A stretch of 33,688 nt of DNA from Lachnospiraceae bacterium. GTDB taxonomy: Bacteria > Bacillota > Clostridia > Lachnospirales > Lachnospiraceae. The position numbers were made by a program, and so were the translations under genes. Below are positions 7,040-12,966 of the stretch, in pieces (position 1 is the stretch's first letter; each line of letters starts with the position of its first letter). The notes under the pieces were generated by a model. That model was not told the DNA's origin, did not search any database, and was given only the letters and a program-made list of their open reading frames with translations. The stretch lies in assembly GCA_017483735.1 (NCBI GenBank), contig JAFUVF010000015.1, forward strand, positions 1 to 33,688. The letters are read 5' to 3'.

Positions 7040-7374
7040 CAAAGAAGATTAGAAGCATCATTCCGGGGGATTCAAAGTATAAATGCTTTTTCTGTAATCG
7101 ATATTTTAACGATTACTTTAAGGGCGAGGCACACCACATCTTCGGAGGAGCAAACCGCCCTCTCTCGGATGAGGACGGGCTGGTAATCCACTTGTGCTAT
7201 GAATGCCACAGAGGAGAGAAGGGCATCCACGGGAGAGACGGACTGCCGCTTAAGGTTAAAGCCCAGAGGATAGGACAACAGGAATGGGAAGATAACCGTA
7301 TGAAGCTCTTTGACCTCACAAGAGAGGAAGCAACAAAACAGTTCATTTTGCGGTACGGGAAATCATACCAGTAA
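7036..7374 (+). CDS. HNH-like zinc-binding protein (NinG/DUF968-like)
   Basis: A 112-residue protein with a treble-clef/HNH layout: CFFC (Cys pair near residues 14-17), a central AHHIFGGANRPLSDEDGL with the paired His, and LCYECHRGEKGIHG with the second Cys pair and further His residues. Such proteins in phage early regions are recombination-associated nucleases of the NinG/Rap or DUF968 kind (family knowledge). The second-half sequence RMKLFDLTREEATKQFILRYGKSY is a conserved-looking tail. Catalytic activity cannot be inferred with certainty. Confidence 0.6.
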   Translation: MTKKIRSIIPGDSKYKCFFCNRYFNDYFKGEAHHIFGGANRPLSDEDGLVIHLCYECHRGEKGIHGRDGLPLKVKAQRIGQQEWEDNRMKLFDLTREEATKQFILRYGKSYQ

Positions 7375-7383
7375 GGAGGTGCT

Positions 7384-7998
7384 ATGTTTTACAAAATATC
7401 GATATTAAAGAAAATGATGAAAGAAGCCTATAAGGGGATGGGGCTTCATGTAGGACAGACCGTAACAGGGTGGCTTGTAATACGTACAGGACATTGGGAA
7501 TTGTGCCAGGACTTTGAGACGGTTCCCAAAGAAGTAAAAGGAGCCATAATGGAGCTGACAGGAGAGATCCCCCTGAAAGGCACATTCTATAAAGCTGTGG
7601 ATAAGGAATGTAACCAGTATGAGTTAGAGGCCGATGTGCGTATGTTACCACTCAGATACCCTGAAATTGACAAAGGAGAGGAGGGAGAGATAACAAGAAT
7701 CCTTATGGTGGGTGTATTCGACATATATGCGGTGGCAACGGTATATGATAAAGGAGAAGGTTACACAGTTTTACTTAAGCAAAATCAGGCGCAGCTTGTA
7801 ACCCCGGAAGGTATTGAAGTTGAAGCAGGAGAGACACCAATATATGGTCCATATATAGGAGGCAGGAGGGAGATAATCTGGCATAACAGTGATACATGGT
7901 ATTGTACCGCCCCTGTAATACCCGAGAAAGACAGGACAGATACTTTAAAACTATATAACGATATTGCAAAGATGTGCGGAAATACTGCACTTAAATAA
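7384..7998 (+). CDS. Hypothetical phage protein
   Basis: A 204-residue soluble protein with a strong TAAGGAGG site. I do not recognise a family. The first half (VGQTVTGWLVIRTGHWELCQDFETVP) and the second half (GGRREIIWHNSDTWYCTAPVIPEKDRTDTLKLYNDIAKMCGN) both look alpha/beta. No signal peptide, membrane segment or catalytic motif is evident. It is the last gene before the leader of the variable protein at 8092. Confidence 0.5.
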   Translation: MFYKISILKKMMKEAYKGMGLHVGQTVTGWLVIRTGHWELCQDFETVPKEVKGAIMELTGEIPLKGTFYKAVDKECNQYELEADVRMLPLRYPEIDKGEEGEITRILMVGVFDIYAVATVYDKGEGYTVLLKQNQAQLVTPEGIEVEAGETPIYGPYIGGRREIIWHNSDTWYCTAPVIPEKDRTDTLKLYNDIAKMCGNTALK

Positions 7999-8004
7999 AC
8001 CTCT

Positions 8005-8020
8005 AAACGCTTCGGCGTTT
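8005..8020. repeat. UUCG-loop hairpin in the leader of the variable protein
   Basis: AAACGC, loop TTCG, GCGTTT: a 6-bp stem with the very stable UUCG tetraloop. No T-run follows, so it is more likely an mRNA-stabilising or end-forming structure than a true terminator. Confidence 0.5.
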
Positions 8021-8047
8021 GTCATATCGCAAAACCATGTCAGTACA

Positions 8048-8075
8048 GGGGACGCTCCCGAGACGGAACGTCCCC
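8048..8075. repeat. 7-bp inverted repeat just before the variable protein RBS
   Basis: GGGGACG (8048-8054) pairs with CGTCCCC (8069-8075), with an inner TCC/GGA pairing. The arm ends a few bases before the GGAGG of the 8092 gene, so it could affect ribosome access or protect the 5' end of a processed transcript (inference). Confidence 0.4.
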
Positions 8076-8091
8076 GGGAAGGAGGAAAAGG

Positions 8092-8934
8092 ATGAACATT
8101 GATGAACAGGTAAGATTTTTAAAGCACATTGCGGAGGTACATGAAAAGGTGGCGCCATTGGAGAGCCTTAAGTATTTAAGCTGTGCAAATACTATATTGG
8201 AGCTGCAGGCAAAGCATGAGCACGTAAGAAAGGAAATTCTGTCTCTGATAGAAAAATACAGCGAATCAGAGCAGGAAACGCCCGATAAGGCAGCAGTCAA
8301 GGAATCAGACAAGGCAGCAGTAGAGGAGCCAAACGAGGCAGCAGGACAGCAGAACGACCTTACGATGGAAGTGAGTTTAAAAGTATCAAGGATGCAGGAT
8401 ATGGAGATTAGTCCTGCAGAAATCAAAAAAGATGATATCGTCACGCTTAAAGTAAGCGGAGAATCTGTAAATTGGATTGTAGTAGACGAGGAAAAGAACA
8501 GTATTCTATTATTGGCCAATGAATTGATAAATGATGGTATGGAGATGTATAAAGAATACGAACTTAATAAAAATCTGACTTATGATAATTCAGACATCCG
8601 CAAATTTTTAAAAGAGTGGATACAGGGCATGGATGATGCGATGTTGAATTTATTAGAACCCGTATATAAGGATGATCTAGCAACGCTTCCAACAGAGCGA
8701 CAGATGATAGGGAAAAATATATACGGAGAAGCAGAGAACGACACCCCCTTTGATCCCAAACACAGGATAGTGACAGACAAGGATGGATACGGCCAATGGT
8801 ACTGGATGCGAACGAAGGTAGAAGATAGCCCCGCTGATTTCGCCCATGTGATCGGCGACGGCGATGCGGACTACGACGACGCATCCGATGCCAACTTCGG
8901 CGTGCGCCCGCTAATCCGTATGCGAAAGCAGTAA
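8092..8934 (+). CDS. DUF6273 / C-type-lectin-like variable protein, second DGR target
   Basis: A 280-residue protein without a signal peptide. Residues 1-60 are helical (likely coiled coil). Residues 62-86 are an acidic linker of three eight-residue repeats, PDKAAVKE, SDKAAVEE and PNEAAGQQ. From about 110 it resembles DUF6273: VNWIVVDEEKNSILLLANELI, NSDIRKFLKEWI, WYWMRT and a terminal FGVRP. This is the lectin-like fold used by DGR targets. Residues 246-273 are VR2, whose 13 differences from the template are all at template adenines; seven Asn codons have become Asp. It lies in the early region between unrelated genes, 22.8 kb from the RT, so its role is open: a second receptor binder, a decoration, or an intracellular recognition protein. 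Confidence 0.85.
   Translation: MNIDEQVRFLKHIAEVHEKVAPLESLKYLSCANTILELQAKHEHVRKEILSLIEKYSESEQETPDKAAVKESDKAAVEEPNEAAGQQNDLTMEVSLKVSRMQDMEISPAEIKKDDIVTLKVSGESVNWIVVDEEKNSILLLANELINDGMEMYKEYELNKNLTYDNSDIRKFLKEWIQGMDDAMLNLLEPVYKDDLATLPTERQMIGKNIYGEAENDTPFDPKHRIVTDKDGYGQWYWMRTKVEDSPADFAHVIGDGDADYDDASDANFGVRPLIRMRKQ
8827..8910 (+). repeat. DGR variable repeat VR2
   Basis: This 84-nt stretch aligns without gaps to the template at 31693-31776. There are 13 substitutions, all where the template has A, and the other 57 template positions are unchanged. The last 14 nt (TCGGCGTGCGCCCG) are identical in VR1, VR2 and TR and are the likely initiation-of-homing (IMH) end. In frame it encodes the last variable residues of the protein at 8092. 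Confidence 0.95.
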
Positions 8935-8942
8935 TCTACAAT

Positions 8943-8963
8943 CCCCGCCCCGTGTGGGCGGGG
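8943..8963. repeat. Post-VR2 hairpin with CGTGT loop
   Basis: CCCCGCCC, loop CGTGT, GGGCGGGG: an 8-bp perfect stem (nine with the flanking T-A pair) starting 32 nt after the end of VR2. The loop is identical to that of the hairpin after VR1, although the stems differ. In the BPP-1 DGR a hairpin/cruciform after the IMH is needed for efficient homing (established). No T-run follows, so a terminator is unlikely. Confidence 0.85.
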
Positions 8964-8979
8964 AAATCAGGAGGATAAA

Positions 8980-9489
8980 ATGAAAAAGGGAAAGACTTTG
9001 ATGGATTATGACGAGAAACTTTCAGAGGATGCAGAACTCTTAAGCCGATACCTTTATCAATATAAAGATTGTATCGGCAAAAAGCACGCTTTAGAGCATC
9101 GTATGGAGCAGATTAAATACGAACTGAAACACCCTGTAAGTGCTATAAGATATGACAAGGATAAAGCAAAGCCATCAGAACCAAATGAGGGCTCTGTGGC
9201 TATAGTATATCGTTTGGATGAAATCCATATACGCATAAACCAGCAGATAGGCAAAGCTGAAAAAATTTTAGTTGAAATTATGAATATAATTGACTTTCTA
9301 CCAGAGAATTCTTTTGAAAGAACCATTATCGAAAATAAATATATAGACAGGATGAATTGGGAAAAGATATGTAACGAGAATCATTCAAGCAAATCCAGAA
9401 CGTCAAGATATTGGAAAAAGGGACTATATAAATTACTGGAATACGAAAAAGTAAGAAAAACACTGGATGAGTATAAAAAGAGTATGTAG
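8980..9489 (+). CDS. ArpU/DUF1492-like late transcription regulator
   Basis: A 169-residue mostly helical protein behind AGGAGG. The central MEQIKYELKHPVSAIRYDKDKAKPSE..GSVAIVYRLDEIHIRINQQI matches the spacing of ArpU/LtrC-like phage proteins. The C-terminal part ENSFERTIIENKYIDRMNWEKICNENHSSKSRTSRYWKKGLYKL is a sigma-region-4-like HTH. In Firmicutes phages such proteins sit at the end of the early region and switch on late genes (family knowledge), which matches its place before the terminase genes. The likely target is the leader at 10230-10338. Confidence 0.75.
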   Translation: MKKGKTLMDYDEKLSEDAELLSRYLYQYKDCIGKKHALEHRMEQIKYELKHPVSAIRYDKDKAKPSEPNEGSVAIVYRLDEIHIRINQQIGKAEKILVEIMNIIDFLPENSFERTIIENKYIDRMNWEKICNENHSSKSRTSRYWKKGLYKLLEYEKVRKTLDEYKKSM

Positions 9490-9529
9490 AAGGGTTGACA
9501 TACTGTTAATAGTATGATATTATAATATC
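9481..9529 (+). promoter_or_regulatory. Operator-rich sigma-A promoter for the micro-membrane genes
   Basis: TTGACA (9495-9500) and TATTAT (9518-9523) are 17 nt apart, a near-consensus promoter. The spacer is occupied by the inverted repeat CATACT..AGTATG (9499-9504 and 9511-9516), with a further AGTATG upstream at 9481-9486. The -10 region is embedded in the perfect palindrome GATATTATAATATC (9516-9529). At least one repressor or activator probably binds here; the downstream RHH protein and the upstream ArpU-like protein are candidates. Confidence 0.75.
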
Positions 9530-9547
9530 AGAAAGGAGGTAAACAGG

Positions 9548-9661
9548 ATGAGAAAACTTACTGAAGAAACAAAAAAGTCCATCAAAGAAAGCTTAACCGG
9601 CGCTTTGATAGACTTGATTGTTGGCTTGATTCTTCTCTTCGTCTCGAAGCTTCTTGAATAG
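9548..9661 (+). CDS. Micro-membrane protein (37 residues)
   Basis: Thirty-seven residues: a charged amphipathic start MRKLTEETKKSIKES followed by one hydrophobic helix from about LTGALIDLIV to LLFVSKLLE. It has a perfect AAAGGAGG ribosome-binding site and lies directly behind a strong promoter, which supports expression. The family is unknown. Phages encode such peptides as toxins, antiholins or exclusion factors, but none of these can be chosen from sequence. Confidence 0.6.
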   Translation: MRKLTEETKKSIKESLTGALIDLIVGLILLFVSKLLE

Positions 9662-9665
9662 CCAC

Positions 9666-9687
9666 AGGGAGGGCGAAAGCCCTCTCT
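9666..9687. repeat. GNRA-loop hairpin after the micro-membrane gene
   Basis: AGGGAGGGC, loop GAAA, GCCCTCTCT: a 9-bp stem with one G-T wobble and a stable GAAA tetraloop. It is followed by GATAAAAAG, not a T-run, so it is likelier an RNA-stability element or partial terminator. Confidence 0.45.
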
Positions 9688-9727
9688 GATAAAAAGAGTA
9701 TAGCACATTCTCATTCTGAAAATCAAT

Positions 9728-9829
9728 ATGAAAGGGGCAATAACATTTTTAGCGGTTTTTTTCCTGGCAATCGGTGGGGTAAAACTGATAATGGCGCTTA
9801 TAGCGATAAGGAGGGATGGCGATGCCTAA
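9728..9829 (+). CDS. Second micro-membrane protein (33 residues)
   Basis: MKGAITFLAVFFLAIGGVK followed by LIMALIAIRRDGDA: almost entirely hydrophobic, one long or two short helices, with a positively charged C-terminus. Its last codons overlap the start of the RHH gene by 8 nt, suggesting translational coupling. There is no strong ribosome-binding site, so expression is less certain than for the preceding peptide. Confidence 0.4.
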   Translation: MKGAITFLAVFFLAIGGVKLIMALIAIRRDGDA

Positions 9830-10016
9830 AGGAGAACCGCTAAAACGAACCGTCACGAAAGACCGCTGGAATAAGAAAGCTGGCTATAAGACCAAAGGTT
9901 TTAATTTGAGGGGCGATATAGCCGATAGATTTGCGAATGTATGCGAAAAAACAGGACGATCACAGGCATCCGTTATTATGGAGCTCATGGAGCGTTATAT
10001 CAGCGAGAATGAATGA
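9822..10016 (+). CDS. Ribbon-helix-helix DNA-binding protein
   Basis: I prefer the ATG at 9822 over that at 9816 because it is 7 nt from AAGGAGG, giving 64 residues. A basic N-terminus (KRTVTKDRWNKKAGYKTK) leads into GFNLRGDIADRFANVCEKTGRSQASVIMELMERYISENE, an Arc/CopG-type strand-helix-helix pattern. Such dimeric proteins bind short palindromes. Its operators may be the palindromes at 9499-9529, which would make the little operon autoregulated (inference). Confidence 0.7.
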   Translation: MPKGEPLKRTVTKDRWNKKAGYKTKGFNLRGDIADRFANVCEKTGRSQASVIMELMERYISENE

Positions 10017-10022
10017 CAGAAT

Positions 10023-10050
10023 AAAAGAGGAGGCAAGGCCTCCTCTTTTT
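10023..10050 (+). terminator. Strong intrinsic terminator closing the early region
   Basis: AAAAGAGGAGGC (10023-10034), loop AAG, GCCTCCTCTTTT (10038-10049) plus one more T: a 12-bp stem ending in a T-run. It starts 6 nt after the RHH stop codon and separates early genes from the packaging leader. Confidence 0.9.
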
Positions 10051-10098
10051 GTGTGTAAAGCCGAAACGTGCAAAACAGTGTCAATAGGTACTACCAAA

Positions 10099-10130
10099 CG
10101 GGGCGGCGCTATGCGGGTCGACGAAGCCCC
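10099..10130. other. Candidate cos (packaging) site
   Basis: GGGCGGCG at 10101-10108 followed by CTATGCGGG resembles the lambda cosN core, GGGCGGCG-ACCT-CGCGGG. CGGGGC (10099-10104) and GCCCCG (10126-10131) flank it as an inverted repeat. It lies in the non-coding gap about 240 nt upstream of the small terminase, where lambda-like and HK97-like phages carry cos, and the terminase is of the GpA family. A-tracts follow at 10144-10165 and could bend the DNA as in lambda cosB. This is similarity by eye, not proof. Confidence 0.5.
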
Positions 10131-10206
10131 GATATTTTGCCCGAAAAAAATCAAAAAAAATTTTGGGTTTCGTTTCGCTTTTCCCCTCAAAAGTACCTCT
10201 AAGCCC

Positions 10207-10218
10207 AGTAAATATGCT
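10207..10218 (+). repeat. Third copy of the rep-origin 12-mer
   Basis: AGTAAATATGCT here is identical to both arms of the inverted repeat upstream of rep (1570 and 1604). It is a single, unpaired copy in the leader between the cos candidate and the terminase genes. Confidence 0.7.
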
Positions 10219-10231
10219 GAATTGCAGCGAA

Positions 10232-10274
10232 TTAAAAAAAAGGAACAAAAAGGAACACTCTTATGTGCTAAGAT
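10232..10274 (+). promoter_or_regulatory. Candidate late promoter with activator repeats
   Basis: Two AGGAACA repeats (10241-10247 and 10251-10257) are spaced exactly 10 bp apart, one helical turn. They precede an extended -10 element TGC-TAAGAT (10266-10274) that lacks a good -35 box. That arrangement fits an activator-dependent late promoter served by the ArpU-like protein (inference). Confidence 0.4.
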
Positions 10275-10294
10275 GATATCGTGGAAATTCAAGG

Positions 10295-10323
10295 GAGCGG
10301 AGCCGACAGGGCGCCGCTCTTTT
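10295..10323 (+). terminator. Weak terminator or attenuator before terS
   Basis: GAGCGG (10295-10300) pairs with CCGCTC (10314-10319), with an inner GCC/GGC pair, and TTTT follows. It ends 15 nt before the terminase start. It may be a leaky terminator or just part of the packaging leader. Confidence 0.35.
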
Positions 10324-10338
10324 AGATAGGCGGATACG

Positions 10339-10926
10339 ATGGCAGAGCAGAAAAGCGAGCTTAAAAAATATATCAGCAAGGAAACCGTAGCAACTCTGTT
10401 TAATCTGTCCAGCAGGCGGATCGAACAACTGACGAAAGACGGAATAATAGAAAGAACTCTTATTAAGCGGCGTGCGCAGTATGAAACTGCTCCGACTATA
10501 CAGAGATACATAACCTATTTGTCCGACAAAGCATACAACAGAGAGATTACGGGTATGGAGAAAACCCTAAAAGAGCAAAAACTCCGGGCTGAGATAGAAC
10601 TAAAGAAATCCCAGGGAGAGCTGCACAGGCTCCGCACTGAGATAGCCATAGGCAATTATATATCCGTGGATGAAATAAAAATGGACTACAGCAGATTCTT
10701 TGTTATATTTAAGAATTTTGCATTATCAATTCCCGGGAAAGTGGCCGGTAAGGTATCCGGCGCATTAGATCCGGTAGAAGTGCGGAGGATAGAGGGAGAG
10801 CTTCAGAACGATATCACAGCACTTCTCAATGGTTTCGTATCCAGAGCAGTCACGGAAAAGCCGGAGCCAAAGGATACTGAAAAGCCAAAACGAAAGGGAA
10901 GACCGACAAAAAATGCCAAGAAATAA
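10339..10926 (+). CDS. terS: Terminase small subunit (Nu1-like)
   Basis: A 195-residue protein. The N-terminal KYISKETVATLFNLSSRRIEQLTKDGII is the winged-HTH that recognises packaging DNA in the Nu1 family. A long helix (NREITGMEKTLKEQKLRAEIELKKSQGELHRLRTEIA) serves oligomerisation, and the C-terminus ends in a basic tail (PKRKGRPTKNAKK) that would contact DNA or the large subunit. It binds the pac/cos region and recruits the large terminase. It overlaps the large subunit gene by 14 nt and opens the late operon. Confidence 0.85.
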   Translation: MAEQKSELKKYISKETVATLFNLSSRRIEQLTKDGIIERTLIKRRAQYETAPTIQRYITYLSDKAYNREITGMEKTLKEQKLRAEIELKKSQGELHRLRTEIAIGNYISVDEIKMDYSRFFVIFKNFALSIPGKVAGKVSGALDPVEVRRIEGELQNDITALLNGFVSRAVTEKPEPKDTEKPKRKGRPTKNAKK

Positions 10927-12730
10927 GTTCAAGGCAAAAAAGTATCAGTTGGAGGCGCTTGAAAATCTCCGTGTACCTGAAAAGCTGACAGTATCAGAAT
11001 GGGCAGAGAAATACAGGATACTTGATTCAAAATACGCCGCAATGCCCGGTAAATGGCAGAATAGAACCACGCCGTATCTGATAGGCATTATGGATGAATT
11101 TAATAATTATGAGACCGAGGAAATCATATTCTGTAAGCCCACACAGGTGGGCGGCACGGAAGCTCTTCAAAATATGATTGGATACATAATAATGCAGGAT
11201 CCGGCTCCCACAATGATAGTATATCCGACGGATGTGCTCGCGAAATCGGTGTCAGAGAACAGATTGCAGCCGATGTTAATCTCTACTCCGGAGATTAGAA
11301 AAAAGTACGATGCAAACTCATCCGCCATGGAACTGCAGTTTGATGGAATGTACCTCTCACTTGTGGGAAGTAATTCCCCATCATCGCTCGCAAGTAAGCC
11401 CATAAGGTTTTTGATGATGGATGAGGTTGACAAATATCCGGGAGCCAGCAACAGGGAAGCAGACCCGATTAAGCTTGCAAGGGAGAGAACCAAGACCTTC
11501 CATAACAAGAAAATATACATGACAAGCACTCCTACCGTTAAAGGCGGTCATATATGGAAAGCAAAGGAAAATGCAGACATAGAGAAACATTATTTTGTGC
11601 CCTGCCCCCATTGCGGGGAATACATAGAGCTTAAATTTCAGAATATCCGGTTTCCGGATCAGGAAGGGATGAGCTACGTAGACAGGGCAGAGCTGGCAAC
11701 ATATGTATGTCAGGAATGCGGATGCATTATAACGGACAATGACAAGCATAACATATTGCCGCTGGGAGAATGGAAGGAAGTACGGCAAAGCACGAAGTAT
11801 GCAAGAACAGTTGCCTTCTGGATAAATACCTTATACAGCCCGTTTGTGAGGTGGGCGGACATAGCAAAGGAATTCCTTACATCTAAGGATGATTCGGAGG
11901 AACTACAGAATTTTGTGAACTCGTGGCTTGCAGAGCCGTGGGAAGACACAAAGCTAAAGACCGATGCGGACACGGTAATGGAAAGACAAACGGAGCTTCC
12001 GGCGTTTACCGTGCCGAATTGGGCAAAGCTCTTAACAGGCGGCGTGGATGTACAGGAAAGCTCCTTGTATTGGACTATAAGAGCGTGGGGCGATTTCCTC
12101 ACAAGCCAGAACATAGCGCACGGACAGGCACTCTCATTTGATGAGATAGACAATGTAATGAACCTTGAATATTTAAAAGAGGATGGCGCTCCGATGGTAG
12201 TAAACCTGTGTTTGGTGGATTCGGGAGATCAGACGGATATGGTATACGATTTTTGTATATATCATTCGGAATACGCATTACCCGTAAAGGGCGCAAGCCA
12301 TACACAATACGGCAACTATAAGCTTTCAAAGATAAATAAAGAGGGCAGCAACGCATACGGGATGACACTTGCGATAGTGGACGGCGGAAAGTACAAGGAT
12401 ATGATAGCCGGAAGAATGCGCAAACCGAACGGTAAAGGAAGCTGGATGGTGTACAACGGATGCGATTATGAGTATGCAAACCAGGTAACGGCAGAGCACA
12501 AGGTAACCGTAAGGAACAGAGGCATCACACAGGAAGTATGGCAACTAAAGCACAGTCACGGAGATAACCATTATCTGGATACAGAAGTGTACGCAATGGC
12601 AGCAGCCGACATCCTCGGCGTGAGATCACTCTACCTGAATAATACCGAAGAGGTAAAAGGCAGGGAGAATCCGGAAACCAAAGAAACGGATGAAGAACGC
12701 TGGATAAGGGTAAATGAGAATTGGATTTAA
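10913..12730 (+). CDS. terL: Terminase large subunit (GpA family)
   Basis: A 605-residue ATPase-nuclease. The start at MPRNKFK is chosen because homologues begin near the KLTVSEWAEKYRIL segment; the upstream in-frame extension lies entirely within terS. An ATPase Walker-A-like loop KPTQVGGTE (75-83), Walker B FLMMDEVD (166-173) and motif III MTSTPT (203-208) are visible. A zinc-finger insertion follows, CPHC (231-234) and CQEC (266-269), typical of lambda gpA-like enzymes. The nuclease domain begins at GGVDVQESSLYW, with further Asp residues in LVDSGDQTD and YLDTEVYAMAAADIL. It cuts and translocates DNA into proheads. Confidence 0.95.
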   Translation: MPRNKFKAKKYQLEALENLRVPEKLTVSEWAEKYRILDSKYAAMPGKWQNRTTPYLIGIMDEFNNYETEEIIFCKPTQVGGTEALQNMIGYIIMQDPAPTMIVYPTDVLAKSVSENRLQPMLISTPEIRKKYDANSSAMELQFDGMYLSLVGSNSPSSLASKPIRFLMMDEVDKYPGASNREADPIKLARERTKTFHNKKIYMTSTPTVKGGHIWKAKENADIEKHYFVPCPHCGEYIELKFQNIRFPDQEGMSYVDRAELATYVCQECGCIITDNDKHNILPLGEWKEVRQSTKYARTVAFWINTLYSPFVRWADIAKEFLTSKDDSEELQNFVNSWLAEPWEDTKLKTDADTVMERQTELPAFTVPNWAKLLTGGVDVQESSLYWTIRAWGDFLTSQNIAHGQALSFDEIDNVMNLEYLKEDGAPMVVNLCLVDSGDQTDMVYDFCIYHSEYALPVKGASHTQYGNYKLSKINKEGSNAYGMTLAIVDGGKYKDMIAGRMRKPNGKGSWMVYNGCDYEYANQVTAEHKVTVRNRGITQEVWQLKHSHGDNHYLDTEVYAMAAADILGVRSLYLNNTEEVKGRENPETKETDEERWIRVNENWI

Positions 12731-12738
12731 GGAGAAAT

Positions 12739-12963
12739 ATGAGCGATACATACAGCACAGCGGAAATGCTTAAAAATGTAAATGCCGCAATAATGGCCAT
12801 AACAGTAGGCGGTCAGTCATACAAGATAGGTTCAAGAAGCCTTACCAGAGCAGACCTTAAACAACTCTATGCGCTCCGCAACGACCTTATGGCACAGGAA
12901 GCGGCAGAGAACAGCACCGGATTATTTGATGATTGCTATGTGGCAATCTTTGACAAGAGGTAG
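12739..12963 (+). CDS. gpW-like head-tail joining protein
   Basis: A 74-residue protein; the ATG at 12739 follows AAGGAG (12729-12734), so the in-frame ATG 18 nt earlier is rejected. The pattern ML..VNAAIMAITVGGQSYKIGSRSLTRADLKQLYALRNDLM matches the small alpha/beta gpW/DUF6148 family that sits between terminase and portal in lambda-like phages. gpW closes the portal after packaging and provides a platform for tail joining (known for lambda). Confidence 0.75.
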   Translation: MSDTYSTAEMLKNVNAAIMAITVGGQSYKIGSRSLTRADLKQLYALRNDLMAQEAAENSTGLFDDCYVAIFDKR

Positions 12964-12966
12964 CAT

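Noticed and set aside
9931..10329. A 132-codon open frame on the plus strand across the gap before the small terminase
   Set aside because: It starts inside the RHH gene, has no ribosome-binding site, and runs through a perfect terminator, the cos candidate and A-tracts. Its translation is low in recognisable structure (Lys and Phe runs).
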